A stretch of DNA of 36,456 nt from Candidatus Melainabacteria bacterium (GCA_023250205.1 JAHFBE010000022.1:1-36456), one strand, 5' to 3'; counted from the stretch's first letter, positions 16,042 through 24,547 are shown. The notes: generated by a model not told the origin, from the letters alone. Program-made: numbers and translations.

Positions 16042-17763
16042 TTATCCGACATTTAACACTTCCTTTTGAGTACTAACTTCTGATGGAATTTCAACAGTAG
16101 TTTTTTCTCTACCAGGTATTGGAATCTCTTGAACATCTTTATTAACTGGTTGTTGATTTAAAACATGCTTGCTAAGTGCAAATGCACCCAGACTAAATCC
16201 AACTCCGCCTATACCGGCTAAAATAGTATTTAATAGGTTGGATTCATTTTCTTGGTTTAATTGTTTTCCTATTGCCATACTGCTAACTTTTCGTCCATCT
16301 TCAGTAAGCCAGTAGGTACTGCCTCCATCTGAAATTACGTTCCCTGAATAAGCATCATCATCAGGATTTTTAAATAACATTGTTGCTGTTTTATATGCGC
16401 TTCTTGAAAGAATTGAATCCCAGATATGAACAGAATTTCTAAGCATTAGCCCTTTTACATCACCAAACCTGGCTGGAATATTTTTTACTTTTTCGCCTAT
16501 TTGGAAAGACAGAGCTGGACCAATAAGTGTTAGTAGCGGAGCAGGAATAAAGTTGCTAAGTTTCATGGCACTAGCAGAAATCACTGAGTTCATGAAGTGA
16601 AGGAAAGGAAGTCTTTGTAATTCGCCACCAAGTGAAGTGGAAGATATTTCAAAATTCTTTATCAGGTTCTTCCCTTTATTTGAAAAGCAGGTGAAATAAG
16701 TTAATCCAGCAAATCCAAGAGAGAGTGGTATTCCTATTAAACTATTCCCTACAGAGTCTCCTAAATTAAAGGCAACAGTTTCTGGAAGATTTAAAATTCC
16801 TTTTATAATCCTTCCTTCTAGTGTTCCAAAGGGGATTTGATAATTTATTGTATTTATTAGTGTTCCTAAAAGTGGTAAGCCAGCAGTTATTCCTACTGCT
16901 CCGAGTGCAAGCTTTTTTGTTGAGTTAAATTTTGAAGTTATACCGTGTCCTATACTTGCAAATAGCGAGTCAAGAAATTTTGATCCTCCCTGACCTACAA
17001 AACCTTCCATTGAATCCCATTGCATTTTGTTTGTTCTTAGATTCTTTGGAACTAATAAGCCAGCAGTTGAAAGAGAAGAAGCTAAAAATGCTCCTAGCTC
17101 ACTTTGTTTCATTGAAATCTCTGTAGCTTTGCTGGAGAGCATTGAATCTATATGATGAATAGATGTTCTTCCTAGAATTCCGGAGACTGTATCGTTTGGT
17201 AAAGAAAGTGAAGGATTGTCTTTATTATTTATGGATCTATAAGCGCTAAAAATACTGGCTCCACCAGCTAATAAGCTCGGTAAAGTGTATTTTGCTCCTT
17301 CTTCTCCAACTCTTGAAAAAATAGAATCTAATATATGTAGGGAGCCACGTAATGAGTTTGCACCTAAAGAAAATATTGAGAACTTTTTGGATAGAATCGG
17401 ATTATCTTTGATAAAAGAAGCTCCAAATGCAGCAGCAGCAAGTCCAAGTCCAGAAGCCAAACCAATTTTTTTTGCTATAAATGCACCGATTCCAGAAGAT
17501 AAAGAGTTGATAACACCCATTCCTGCAAATCTGAACTGACCTGTAAGTGTATTTAAATTTGCTTTTAGATTTAATGTTTGATCTTGAAATTTAAATCCGT
17601 TTGTTTCTGCGTCAAGAAATTCTTTCTGTGACATTTCACAGTCATCTAGTTCTTGAGTAGTAAGGGACTCGATTTCATTTGGATTTTCAGAAGTATAATA
17701 ATGAGGTTCTCTGGTTGAACCAGTTAAATAAAATGAAAGCGCTTTTTGAAATGAAACTTGCAA
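16042..17763 (-). CDS. Unrecognised hydrophobic protein with about seven 60-residue repeats
   Basis: The 573-residue product contains a motif of the form H-[IF]-x-[DN]-S-[IVLM]-[LFI]-S at residues 143-150 (HILDSIFS), 203-210 (HHIDSMLS), 263-270, about 332-341, 389-396 (HFMNSVIS) and 446-453 (HIWDSILS), with a weaker one at 85-92 (INSLSSGI). Each is followed by a Gly/Leu-rich hydrophobic stretch, so it looks like a tandem membrane-inserting or membrane-binding repeat. The C-terminus has one more helix (about 510-530) and a Pro/Glu tail. The start is TTG 17763, the only start codon after an upstream TAG, with AGAGG 8 nt before it; the next ATG is codon 44. No family is recognised. Confidence 0.75.
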   Translation of the reverse strand: MQVSFQKALSFYLTGSTREPHYYTSENPNEIESLTTQELDDCEMSQKEFLDAETNGFKFQDQTLNLKANLNTLTGQFRFAGMGVINSLSSGIGAFIAKKIGLASGLGLAAAAFGASFIKDNPILSKKFSIFSLGANSLRGSLHILDSIFSRVGEEGAKYTLPSLLAGGASIFSAYRSINNKDNPSLSLPNDTVSGILGRTSIHHIDSMLSSKATEISMKQSELGAFLASSLSTAGLLVPKNLRTNKMQWDSMEGFVGQGGSKFLDSLFASIGHGITSKFNSTKKLALGAVGITAGLPLLGTLINTINYQIPFGTLEGRIIKGILNLPETVAFNLGDSVGNSLIGIPLSLGFAGLTYFTCFSNKGKNLIKNFEISSTSLGGELQRLPFLHFMNSVISASAMKLSNFIPAPLLTLIGPALSFQIGEKVKNIPARFGDVKGLMLRNSVHIWDSILSRSAYKTATMLFKNPDDDAYSGNVISDGGSTYWLTEDGRKVSSMAIGKQLNQENESNLLNTILAGIGGVGFSLGAFALSKHVLNQQPVNKDVQEIPIPGREKTTVEIPSEVSTQKEVLNVG

Positions 17764-17766
17764 ACT

Positions 17767-17801
17767 AAAAACCTCTGTGTTTTCTTTTACGAGAGGTTTT
17801 T
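17767..17801 (-). promoter_or_regulatory. Hairpin covering the ribosome binding site of the TTG-start gene
   Basis: On the minus strand AAAAACCTCT (17801-17792) pairs with AGAGGTTTTT (17776-17767), 10 bp with a 15-nt loop. The AGAGG used for the TTG start lies in the 3' arm. Folding would block ribosome access, a layout known from translational riboswitches and attenuators. TTTTT in the 3' arm could also let it act as a weak terminator. Confidence 0.6.
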
Positions 17802-17828
17802 GTTTCTTCGTTCTTCGGGTTTGTACCT

Positions 17829-17862
17829 ATAGGATTTGTGTGGTTTATCTACCAAATCCTAT
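17829..17862. repeat. Inverted repeat in the leader
   Basis: ataggatttg and caaatcctat are perfect 10-bp arms around a 14-base loop, in which TGGT and ACCA give an alternative inner stem. It lies between the terminator and the start-site hairpin of the minus-strand gene. Confidence 0.7.
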
Positions 17863-17887
17863 TAAACAAGTTATTTAACCGAGGAAA

Positions 17888-17906
17888 GCCCAAGCTTGTC
17901 TGGGAC
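17888..17906. repeat. Palindrome of the CCAGACAAGCTGG type, copy 2
   Basis: gcccaagcttgtctgggac shares the AGCTTGTCTGG core and the preceding GGAAAGC/GGAAGC context with the copy at 15926-15946, in opposite orientation. Symmetry is weaker (ccca/tggg outer arms). Confidence 0.6.
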
Positions 17907-17911
17907 TTTGG

Positions 17912-17949
17912 AATAAACAAAAACCCTTTTGAGCCTCGCAAAAGAGTTT
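17912..17949 (-). terminator. Intrinsic terminator after the riboswitch-like core
   Basis: On the minus strand AAACTCTTTT (17949-17940) pairs with AAAAGGGTTT (17930-17921) with one mismatch around a nine-base loop, then TTTTTGTTTATT follows. It lies about 12 nt after the riboswitch-like core, the usual place of an expression-platform terminator. No other minus-strand gene upstream needs it. Confidence 0.75.
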
Positions 17950-17960
17950 TATTTTTAAAT

Positions 17961-18058
17961 CCAGATGAGTATTCCGGCTTTTACGGTTGCGGGTCAGCGT
18001 AGGGTTTTCACCATACTTCCCTCAATTAAAGATTTAATTTTTATAAGTTGCCAACTTT
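17961..18058 (-). promoter_or_regulatory. Cobalamin-type riboswitch (core)
   Basis: Read on the minus strand, 18023-17961 shows in order GAGGGAAG, a GTATGG/CCCTAC stem closed by TGAAAA, GCTGACCCGCAACCGTAA, and AGCCGGAATACTC. This follows the cobalamin riboswitch consensus (AGGGAA - GGTG-AA - CCCGCAACxGTAA - GCCGGAATACC). The 5' part is less clear (a GTTGGCAAC helix near 18048-18056), and the element is compact. A terminator follows directly. Linkage to a gene not known for B12 transport or synthesis is odd. An Rfam covariance search would decide. Confidence 0.65.
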
Positions 18059-18182
18059 CATTGACAAGGAAAGATAATACAATAAATTGCTTAATTAATT
18101 GTGTATGAATAAAAAATAATTAAATAGCACTGTAAATTCTTATGAAAGTCGTATATTTACAATTGACCAAAGGAATAAATTA

Positions 18183-18188
18183 TATAAT
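18183..18188 (+). promoter_or_regulatory. Candidate -10 box for the secretin gene
   Basis: TATAAT 19 bp before ATG 18208. TTGACC near 18163 is a possible -35 but the spacer is short (about 14 bp). AGGA lies 8 nt before the ATG. Confidence 0.4.
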
Positions 18189-18207
18189 TTCAGTATCAGG
18201 AAATTAA

Positions 18208-19638
18208 ATGAGAAGAACAATAATTTTAGTTTTGAGTATAGCTATTTTATTTGGTGGTATTTCGTGTTTTTCACAAGATAAAAAATTAATTGATATTAAT
18301 TATACTAATAAACCTTTGTCAGAGGTTCTGAAAGATTTAGCAAATAAGTTTGATGTAAATGTAGTTTCAAATGGAAGCTCGGATCAATCAGTTAGTTGTA
18401 ATTTAAAAGAAGTAAGTATTGAAGAAGCATTAAATTTTATTCTTTGTGGAACAAGCTTTGATTTTACAAAACCAAATTCAGGCAAAGAAACCTATCTGAT
18501 TTTTAAAACTGAAGAAAATAGTTGCCGAGTTGGTACTCAGACCAAAGCATTTAAGCTTGTAAATCTTGAAGCTCCATATGTACGAGAATTAATATCTGAA
18601 AAATTAAAAATGAATGTTAGAACACTTAATGAACAAAATAGTATTTTAGCTGAAGGAAAATACAATGAACTTAAGGAAATAGATGATTTCATTAATCTTG
18701 TTGATAAGCCGGTTAAACAAATTGAGCTTGAAGTAAGACTTATAGAAATAGATAGAAACTTACTGAAAAATCTGAGAATATTTAGAGATGGACTATCATT
18801 TGAAAGTCCTGCAGTTGCTGGATCGGGAATTGGAATATTTTCAGTTGGACCATCAACAATTACTGATAAAGGTTTTATTATTGGGAAAATTACAGACGGG
18901 CTAAATGTCTTTGATTTTAGTGCTGATACATGGCAAGTTTTTAATAAACAACTTGCTTATCTTGAAAGTAAAGGAATTGTACAGGTCCATGCATATCCAA
19001 AAGTTGTTTCAATATCAGGCAGAACAGCAACAATAAATATAAATGATGAAAGAAATACAGTTCTTGGAACAGCACAGGGAGTAAGTGGTGGTGGAGAAGA
19101 AGATAGTTTTCGTCCTAACTTTGTTGTGGGAGTAGCGTCAAGTCAAAAGCTTGACGCAGTAAAAGCAGGTACTAATCTTTTAATTACTCCGGTTTTAGGT
19201 AATGAAAATATAATAACTACAAAGATAAGCATAGATGTTTCAGATAATTCAACAATTAATTCATTTCAAAATGGTGCTACTGTCCCATTGTCTACCTTTA
19301 GAAGACAGATTAATACAGATGTTCAGGTGAAAGATGGTCAAACAGTTGCTATAGGCGGGTTGGTGTTGAATAAAGATTCAGTAAATAGGAGAGGCTTACC
19401 GTTTATTACGAGTATTCCACTTCTAGGAGATGTATTAAGTAATAGATTTACAAATAAGAGCCAGACTGAGCTTGTAGTTTTAATTACTCCGCGAATAAAG
19501 GATATTAATCAGGAGAGTATAGTTTTAAGAAAGTTACCTGAGTCTATTATTGAAAATAAGTATTATGAAGATCAAAACATTGATTCAAAGAAAACAAGAT
19601 TTAAGTTATTTAAAAAATTATTAAGGATGAGTTACTAA
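18208..19638 (+). CDS. Secretin (PilQ/GspD family), short form
   Basis: Secretins form gated outer-membrane rings for type II secretion or type IV pili. The 476-residue protein has a signal peptide with a Cys near its end (ILFGGISCFSQ, possibly a lipoprotein site), an STN/N0-like domain (NYTNKPLSEVLKDLANKFDVNVV), an N1-like domain to about 165 (EIDDFINLVDKPVKQIELEVRLIEI), and the C-terminal secretin domain with SKGIVQVHAYPKVV, VKDGQTVAIGGL and the signature IPLLGDVLSNRFT...ELVVLITPRI. It is shorter than PilQ and has no pilus or secretion gene beside it in this window. The 3' end overlaps hemG by 18 bp. Confidence 0.92.
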   Translation: MRRTIILVLSIAILFGGISCFSQDKKLIDINYTNKPLSEVLKDLANKFDVNVVSNGSSDQSVSCNLKEVSIEEALNFILCGTSFDFTKPNSGKETYLIFKTEENSCRVGTQTKAFKLVNLEAPYVRELISEKLKMNVRTLNEQNSILAEGKYNELKEIDDFINLVDKPVKQIELEVRLIEIDRNLLKNLRIFRDGLSFESPAVAGSGIGIFSVGPSTITDKGFIIGKITDGLNVFDFSADTWQVFNKQLAYLESKGIVQVHAYPKVVSISGRTATININDERNTVLGTAQGVSGGGEEDSFRPNFVVGVASSQKLDAVKAGTNLLITPVLGNENIITTKISIDVSDNSTINSFQNGATVPLSTFRRQINTDVQVKDGQTVAIGGLVLNKDSVNRRGLPFITSIPLLGDVLSNRFTNKSQTELVVLITPRIKDINQESIVLRKLPESIIENKYYEDQNIDSKKTRFKLFKKLLRMSY

Positions 19639-21024
19639 AGCTTCTTGTTTTTTAACAGTAATATCTAAAAATCTTTTAATTTTTTCTACAGCAGATTTTG
19701 AAGTCTTAATGGTATCGTTTATTGATATCCCATATAAATAATTTCCAGTGAAGAATAAGCCAGTATTTTTATTCATTAATTCTTCAATGTGTTTTATTCT
19801 TTCAGGGTGTCCCAAGTTGTATTGTGGGATAGCATTTGTATGGACTTTTATATAAATTGTTTCAAGAGATCCTATGTCTGATATTTGCATTGTTTCAGCA
19901 ACTTCCTTTGCAGTAAGACTTATGATTTCTTCTTCTGTTTGATCTGCTATTTTTTTGTAAAGAGCACCACCGATATATGATGTTAAAAGAACTTTATTTT
20001 CAGGAGCTCTGTTTGGAAATATTGATGATGTCCAGACAGTTCCTAAGAGCTTCCTGTGAGGTTCTTTTGTGCACAAATATCCAAAACCATTTAATTCTCC
20101 TTGAAGAGCACCGATTTTTGATTTGTCTATTGCATGAACAACAGTAGCGATAGGAGCATATTCGATTTGGGTTATTTCAGAGGTAACATTCTTAGGAAGC
20201 AAGTAAGCATATTTAGATATTGCATAAGCTGGAATTGCAAATAGAATAGAATTTGCAGTGTAATTTATAGTTTTATTATTAACTTTAAAATTTACTATAT
20301 AAAAATCCTTTGCTCTTGAAATTTCTATGTTGTTTGCATTAAGTGTGATTTTGTTTTTTAATTTATTATTTATGGCATCAGGTAAAGTTTCCATTCCATA
20401 AATAAAGGAATACAGGGAAAGTCCTTTAAAAGATTTTCTGAAATCTGAGGATAAAAACATTCCTAAAAGCACACTTCTATATTTACTTTCCAGGCTTTTT
20501 AACCTTGGGAAAACTGCGTTTGCAGAAAGCTTTTGAACGTCACCTGCATAAACGCCATTTAAGAAAGGTTGAATGAAATTCTTTAATACTTCTCTACCAA
20601 ATCTTCTTTCTACAAAATCCTGAACAGTCTCTTCCTTTTCTTCCTTTTTAATAAGCAGTTCTTCTAAAAGTGTTGTCTTCCCCTCTTTTGATAAAACATC
20701 TGTTTTAATAAATTCTTTCAATCCTGATGGAACAAGCATGAGTTGATTATTCCTATAAATATATCTTTTCTTTGCTTTGGGAGAAGCTTCTTGTAGTAAA
20801 TCTTCTATGCCTAATTCTCTTACTAATTCAAGGATCTCTTTGCTTAATGAACTAAAGGTGTTTGGGCCACCTTCAATTAAATAATCTCCTATTTGACGTG
20901 TTTCAATAACTCCACCTGCTCTGTTTGAAGGTTCTAAAATTTGAAAATCAATATTGTTTTTATAAAGCTCAAATCCTGCTGATAATCCAGCAATTCCAGC
21001 TCCTATGATAATTACATCTTTCAT
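19621..21024 (-). CDS. hemG: Protoporphyrinogen oxidase, HemY type
   Basis: This FAD enzyme oxidises protoporphyrinogen IX to protoporphyrin IX with oxygen as usual acceptor. The 467-residue protein opens with IIIGAGIAGLSAGFEL (FAD-binding), followed by EPSNRAGGVIETR and EGGPNTFSS, and ends with FTGNYLYGISINDTIKTS, the conserved C-terminal FAD contact. It is last in the hemE-hemN-hemH-hemG order. Use of an oxygen-linked oxidase after the oxygen-independent HemN suggests a facultative or microaerobic cell (inference). Confidence 0.95.
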   Translation of the reverse strand: MKDVIIIGAGIAGLSAGFELYKNNIDFQILEPSNRAGGVIETRQIGDYLIEGGPNTFSSLSKEILELVRELGIEDLLQEASPKAKKRYIYRNNQLMLVPSGLKEFIKTDVLSKEGKTTLLEELLIKKEEKEETVQDFVERRFGREVLKNFIQPFLNGVYAGDVQKLSANAVFPRLKSLESKYRSVLLGMFLSSDFRKSFKGLSLYSFIYGMETLPDAINNKLKNKITLNANNIEISRAKDFYIVNFKVNNKTINYTANSILFAIPAYAISKYAYLLPKNVTSEITQIEYAPIATVVHAIDKSKIGALQGELNGFGYLCTKEPHRKLLGTVWTSSIFPNRAPENKVLLTSYIGGALYKKIADQTEEEIISLTAKEVAETMQISDIGSLETIYIKVHTNAIPQYNLGHPERIKHIEELMNKNTGLFFTGNYLYGISINDTIKTSKSAVEKIKRFLDITVKKQEALVTHP

Positions 21025-21035
21025 TTATATTTTAG

Positions 21036-21067
21036 TGTCATTCTTAGCCCATTTGCTCAGGATGACA
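21036..21067. repeat. Palindromic repeat (TGTCATCCTGAGC type) between hemH and hemG
   Basis: tgtcattcttagc pairs with gctcaggatgaca (two mismatches, both tolerable as G-U in RNA). The core resembles a TGTCATCCTGAGC palindrome common in many bacterial genomes (from memory). It spans the hemH stop codon: the final VMSS-stop of HemH is encoded inside it. Confidence 0.85.
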
Positions 21068-22109
21068 TTACCTTGTCGGAAAAAAGTTCTTTAATTTTTA
21101 CTTTGTTTTCTTCAAGACAGTTAACTACTTGATTATATAATGCTTGTATTAAATATTTGTCTGTATTTAAAGCTGGTACCCTTGCAAATCTCTTTATTCC
21201 AAGCTTATTTGCTATTTCTTTATATAACATTCCAATCTCAAAGATGGTTTCTACATGCTCACAGGTAAAGCTAATAGGGATAATTAAAATATTTGTTTTT
21301 TTATTTCTTTGGGCAATTTGTTCTATTACTTTGTCAGTACCGGGTTCAAGCCATTTAACAGGACCAATCTTGCTTTGATAAGCAATATGCCATTTCTTTT
21401 TCCATTGAAGTCTTTCAATTATTAGATTTGTAGTTTCTGTAATATGTTTTTCATATGGATCTCCATTTTCAATGTTAAATACAGGAATACTGTGTGCACT
21501 GAAAATTATTTCAGTACTTCTGAGATCCATATTTGCTAATGAACTGTTAATTAATTGGACATAAGACTCAATATAATCATTATCGGTATGCCAATTTTTT
21601 ATAAAATGGATTTTCATGTCATTGTTCTTTTTAAGCCAATTATCTACTACAAGCTCAACAGAGCCGGTAGTAGTGTAAGAATATTGTGGATATAACGGCA
21701 ATATTATTAATCTTTCATATTTTTGTGATGCTATTTGAGTTAAAACATCTTGAATAAAAGGAATACAGTATCTAAATCCAATGAACACATCAAGAGGAAA
21801 TCCACTTTTTGTAAAAAGATTTTGAAGCTTCTCAGCTTGTAAGTAGGTAATAGGAATTAGTGGACTTATTGAGCCGATTTTTTTATACATTTCTTGAGAA
21901 GCTTTATTCCTCAGAGTTGAAATAAGCCAGGCAAGAGGTTTCCTGTATAAAAAAGCAAAGGGAAGATTTAATACAGTTGGATCAGAAAATAAATTATACA
22001 AAAACCGTTTTACTGAACTTAAGTTGTCAGGTCCACCAAAGTTGATAAGAATAACCGCTATACGATTATTCTTGTCAGACTGATTTTGAATAGATTTTTT
22101 CTCTTCCAT
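21057..22109 (-). CDS. hemH: Ferrochelatase
   Basis: HemH inserts ferrous iron into protoporphyrin IX, the last step to protohaem. The 350-residue protein has ILINFGGPDN near the start, IGFRYC, the active-site His in SAHSIPV and the Glu of FTCEHVETIFE. The start is uncertain: ATG 22109 lies inside hemN (35-bp overlap), an upstream in-frame ATG at 22145 also exists, and neither has a good Shine-Dalgarno. The C-terminus runs into the palindromic repeat at 21036-21067, which supplies the stop, so the original end may have differed. Confidence 0.95.
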   Translation of the reverse strand: MEEKKSIQNQSDKNNRIAVILINFGGPDNLSSVKRFLYNLFSDPTVLNLPFAFLYRKPLAWLISTLRNKASQEMYKKIGSISPLIPITYLQAEKLQNLFTKSGFPLDVFIGFRYCIPFIQDVLTQIASQKYERLIILPLYPQYSYTTTGSVELVVDNWLKKNNDMKIHFIKNWHTDNDYIESYVQLINSSLANMDLRSTEIIFSAHSIPVFNIENGDPYEKHITETTNLIIERLQWKKKWHIAYQSKIGPVKWLEPGTDKVIEQIAQRNKKTNILIIPISFTCEHVETIFEIGMLYKEIANKLGIKRFARVPALNTDKYLIQALYNQVVNCLEENKVKIKELFSDKVMSS

Positions 22110-23448
22110 CTTTTTTTTGTAAGTAATAATCAAATATACATGCAATATTTCTTAGAAAGAATTGCCCAACAGGTGTTACTTCAATTATTGAATTATAGGG
22201 ATTAGTAACAAGTGAATCTTTCTCTAATTCTTTTAGTCTTGCAAGTTCATATGAGAAATATTTGTCAAAGTTAATGTTATATTTTTCTTCAAATTCAGAC
22301 TTTATTATTACTCCATGGCAGAGAATCTTCATTATTAATTCTCTTCTAAGGAGATCATCTTCATTTAAAATAAATCCTCTAAATATTGTAGTTTTGTTAG
22401 ATTCAATTGCCTCATAGTATGGATTTAACTTTTTTATGTTCTGGAAAAATATATTTTGAATATTACTGATTGCACTAATGCCTAATCCATACAGGTCACA
22501 TTCTGATTTTGTGGTGTATCCCTGAAAATTTCTGTGTAGGGTTTTGTTTTTTCGAGCTAAGGCAAGTTCGTCATTGGGTCTTGCAAAATGATCAAGTCCA
22601 ATAAAAAGGTAACCATTTTCTGTTAATGCATTTACAGCATATTGAAATATTGATATTTTTTCAGTAGAAGAAGGAAGAGCATTTGAAGGAATATATTTAT
22701 CCTGATGATTTAGAAGCTGTGGTAAGTGAGCATAATGAAATAATGCAATGCGATCAGGAGCTAGATCAAAAATCAAATCAATGGTTTTTTTGAATGTTTC
22801 TTTTGTTTGAAATGGTAAGCCATATATCAAGTCTACATTTATAGATTCAAAGCCAAGCTTTCTTGCATAGTCCATCTTTTTTTTTGTTTCTGAAAATGGT
22901 TGAATACGATTTATTGTTTCCTGAACTTTTGGATCAAAATCCTGAATCCCCATACTCAATCTGTTAAATCCCAATTCTGATAATGTTGTTAAATGTTCTT
23001 CAGTGGTTACTCTAGGATCGATTTCTACACCAGCTTCACAGCTCTTCGTGACATTAAAGTTCTCTTTAATGCTTGAAAATAATTCCTTTAATTCATCTGA
23101 CCTAAAAAATGTAGGGGTTCCTCCACCAAGATGAATTTGTTCAACAATTCTTTTTTTATCGACTAAGGCTCCAAGATTATTAATCTCTTTTTTAATGTGT
23201 TCCAAATAGGGTTTTGCAATAGATTGTTTTTTACTGATTACTACATTGCACCCACAGAAGTAACATTGACTTTCACAAAACGGGAGATGAAAATATAGGG
23301 AAACGGGTGATTTCTTTTCATTTGCCAGATAGTTTGCTTTTAAGAAATCTTCAGATTTAAAATGTTCAGTCCACTCAGGGGCGGGGGGATAGCTGGTATA
23401 ACGTGGAACACTTACAGAGTATTTTTCTAATAAATCATGAGTTAGCAT
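22075..23448 (-). CDS. hemN: Oxygen-independent coproporphyrinogen III dehydrogenase
   Basis: HemN is a radical SAM enzyme that decarboxylates coproporphyrinogen III twice to protoporphyrinogen IX without oxygen. The 457-residue length and N-terminus (YSVSVPRYTSYPPAPEW) are typical of true HemN rather than HemW. The cluster motif CESQCYFCGC gives Cys58, Cys62, Cys65 plus the HemN-specific Cys67, and LGGGTPTF follows. I prefer ATG 23448 over a TTG ten codons upstream, since hemE ends 39 bp before it. Its 3' end overlaps the start of hemH. Confidence 0.96.
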   Translation of the reverse strand: MLTHDLLEKYSVSVPRYTSYPPAPEWTEHFKSEDFLKANYLANEKKSPVSLYFHLPFCESQCYFCGCNVVISKKQSIAKPYLEHIKKEINNLGALVDKKRIVEQIHLGGGTPTFFRSDELKELFSSIKENFNVTKSCEAGVEIDPRVTTEEHLTTLSELGFNRLSMGIQDFDPKVQETINRIQPFSETKKKMDYARKLGFESINVDLIYGLPFQTKETFKKTIDLIFDLAPDRIALFHYAHLPQLLNHQDKYIPSNALPSSTEKISIFQYAVNALTENGYLFIGLDHFARPNDELALARKNKTLHRNFQGYTTKSECDLYGLGISAISNIQNIFFQNIKKLNPYYEAIESNKTTIFRGFILNEDDLLRRELIMKILCHGVIIKSEFEEKYNINFDKYFSYELARLKELEKDSLVTNPYNSIIEVTPVGQFFLRNIACIFDYYLQKKDGREKIYSKSV

Positions 23449-23487
23449 AAAAAATAAATGTTTCAGAGAACATTGCAAATAATTATT

Positions 23488-24540
23488 CTACTGTGTAAAA
23501 GCAAAAGTAGATTCATTTGCAATTTCAAAAACTGTATCAAGCATTGCATGTACATTTTCCACGGGGGTTTGAGGCAGGACTCCATGTCCAAGATTACAGA
23601 TATAACCAGTTTGCCAGTTCTTGACAGACTGAATCATTGCTTTAGTCCTTTCACGGACGATAGCTTGGCTGGTAAGTAATATTGAGGGATCTAAATTCCC
23701 TTGCAAGCCGATACTGGTTCCAAAATTATCTCTGACCTCCTGTAAATTACATCTCCAATCTAAACTTAAAGCCGCAACTTTTAGCATTGAAATTTTTGGT
23801 AAGAGATGATGAGAATTATTTGTGTACAGAATAATAGGGACTTTTAAAGGTAAAAGATCGCTGAGCAATTGTTTTAAATATGGAAGTGCAAATGTTCTGT
23901 AGTCTTCCTGTGATAAGATCCCTGCCCAGGTATCAAATATTTGAAGAACATGAGCTCCGGAATTTACCTGCATTGTTAAATATAAAAATAGTGTATTTGT
24001 GATCTTAGATAAAAGTTGATGTGATGCTTGAGGATTTGTATAAAGAAAAGTTTTTGCTTTGTTGAAATTGCTGGAGCTATAACCCTCAGTCATATAGCAA
24101 AACAATGTCCATGGAGCTCCGCTAAAACCAATAATTGGAACCTTTTCACCAACTTCCTTTTTTAGCATATTAATAGCTGTTAATGTAGGATAAGTTTCTT
24201 CATTTGCCATTGGAATTTGGAGGTTTGTAATATCGTTAGTACTTGAGATTAAATTATTTATTCTTGGACCTTCATCAGTAAATTCAAGTTCTAATCCCAT
24301 CTTTTGAGCAGGAAGTAAAATATCTGAAAAAACAATTACTGCATCTGTCTTAAACCTTTCATATGGTTGTAGACTAACTTCAACAGCAAGTTCTGGATTA
24401 TTACAAAGTTCTAAAAAACTAACTTGTGATCTGATTTTTTGATATTCAGGTAAGTATCTACCAGCTTGTCTCATTAACCAAATAGGTGGTCTTGGGACAA
24501 TTTCTTTGTTTAAGGCTTTTAAGAAAAGATCGTTAAACAT
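23488..24540 (-). CDS. hemE: Uroporphyrinogen decarboxylase
   Basis: HemE removes four acetate carboxyls from uroporphyrinogen III to give coproporphyrinogen III. The 350-residue protein shows RPPIWLMRQAGRYLPEY at 17-33, VIVFSDILLPAQKMG with the conserved Asp, GFSGAPWTLFCY and the C-terminal NLGHGVLPQTPVENV. It is the first gene of the haem operon. No Shine-Dalgarno precedes the ATG, but an extended -10 (TGATACAAT) ends 7 nt upstream, so a leaderless mRNA is likely. Confidence 0.97.
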   Translation of the reverse strand: MFNDLFLKALNKEIVPRPPIWLMRQAGRYLPEYQKIRSQVSFLELCNNPELAVEVSLQPYERFKTDAVIVFSDILLPAQKMGLELEFTDEGPRINNLISSTNDITNLQIPMANEETYPTLTAINMLKKEVGEKVPIIGFSGAPWTLFCYMTEGYSSSNFNKAKTFLYTNPQASHQLLSKITNTLFLYLTMQVNSGAHVLQIFDTWAGILSQEDYRTFALPYLKQLLSDLLPLKVPIILYTNNSHHLLPKISMLKVAALSLDWRCNLQEVRDNFGTSIGLQGNLDPSILLTSQAIVRERTKAMIQSVKNWQTGYICNLGHGVLPQTPVENVHAMLDTVFEIANESTFAFTQ

Positions 24541-24547
24541 AGCTACA

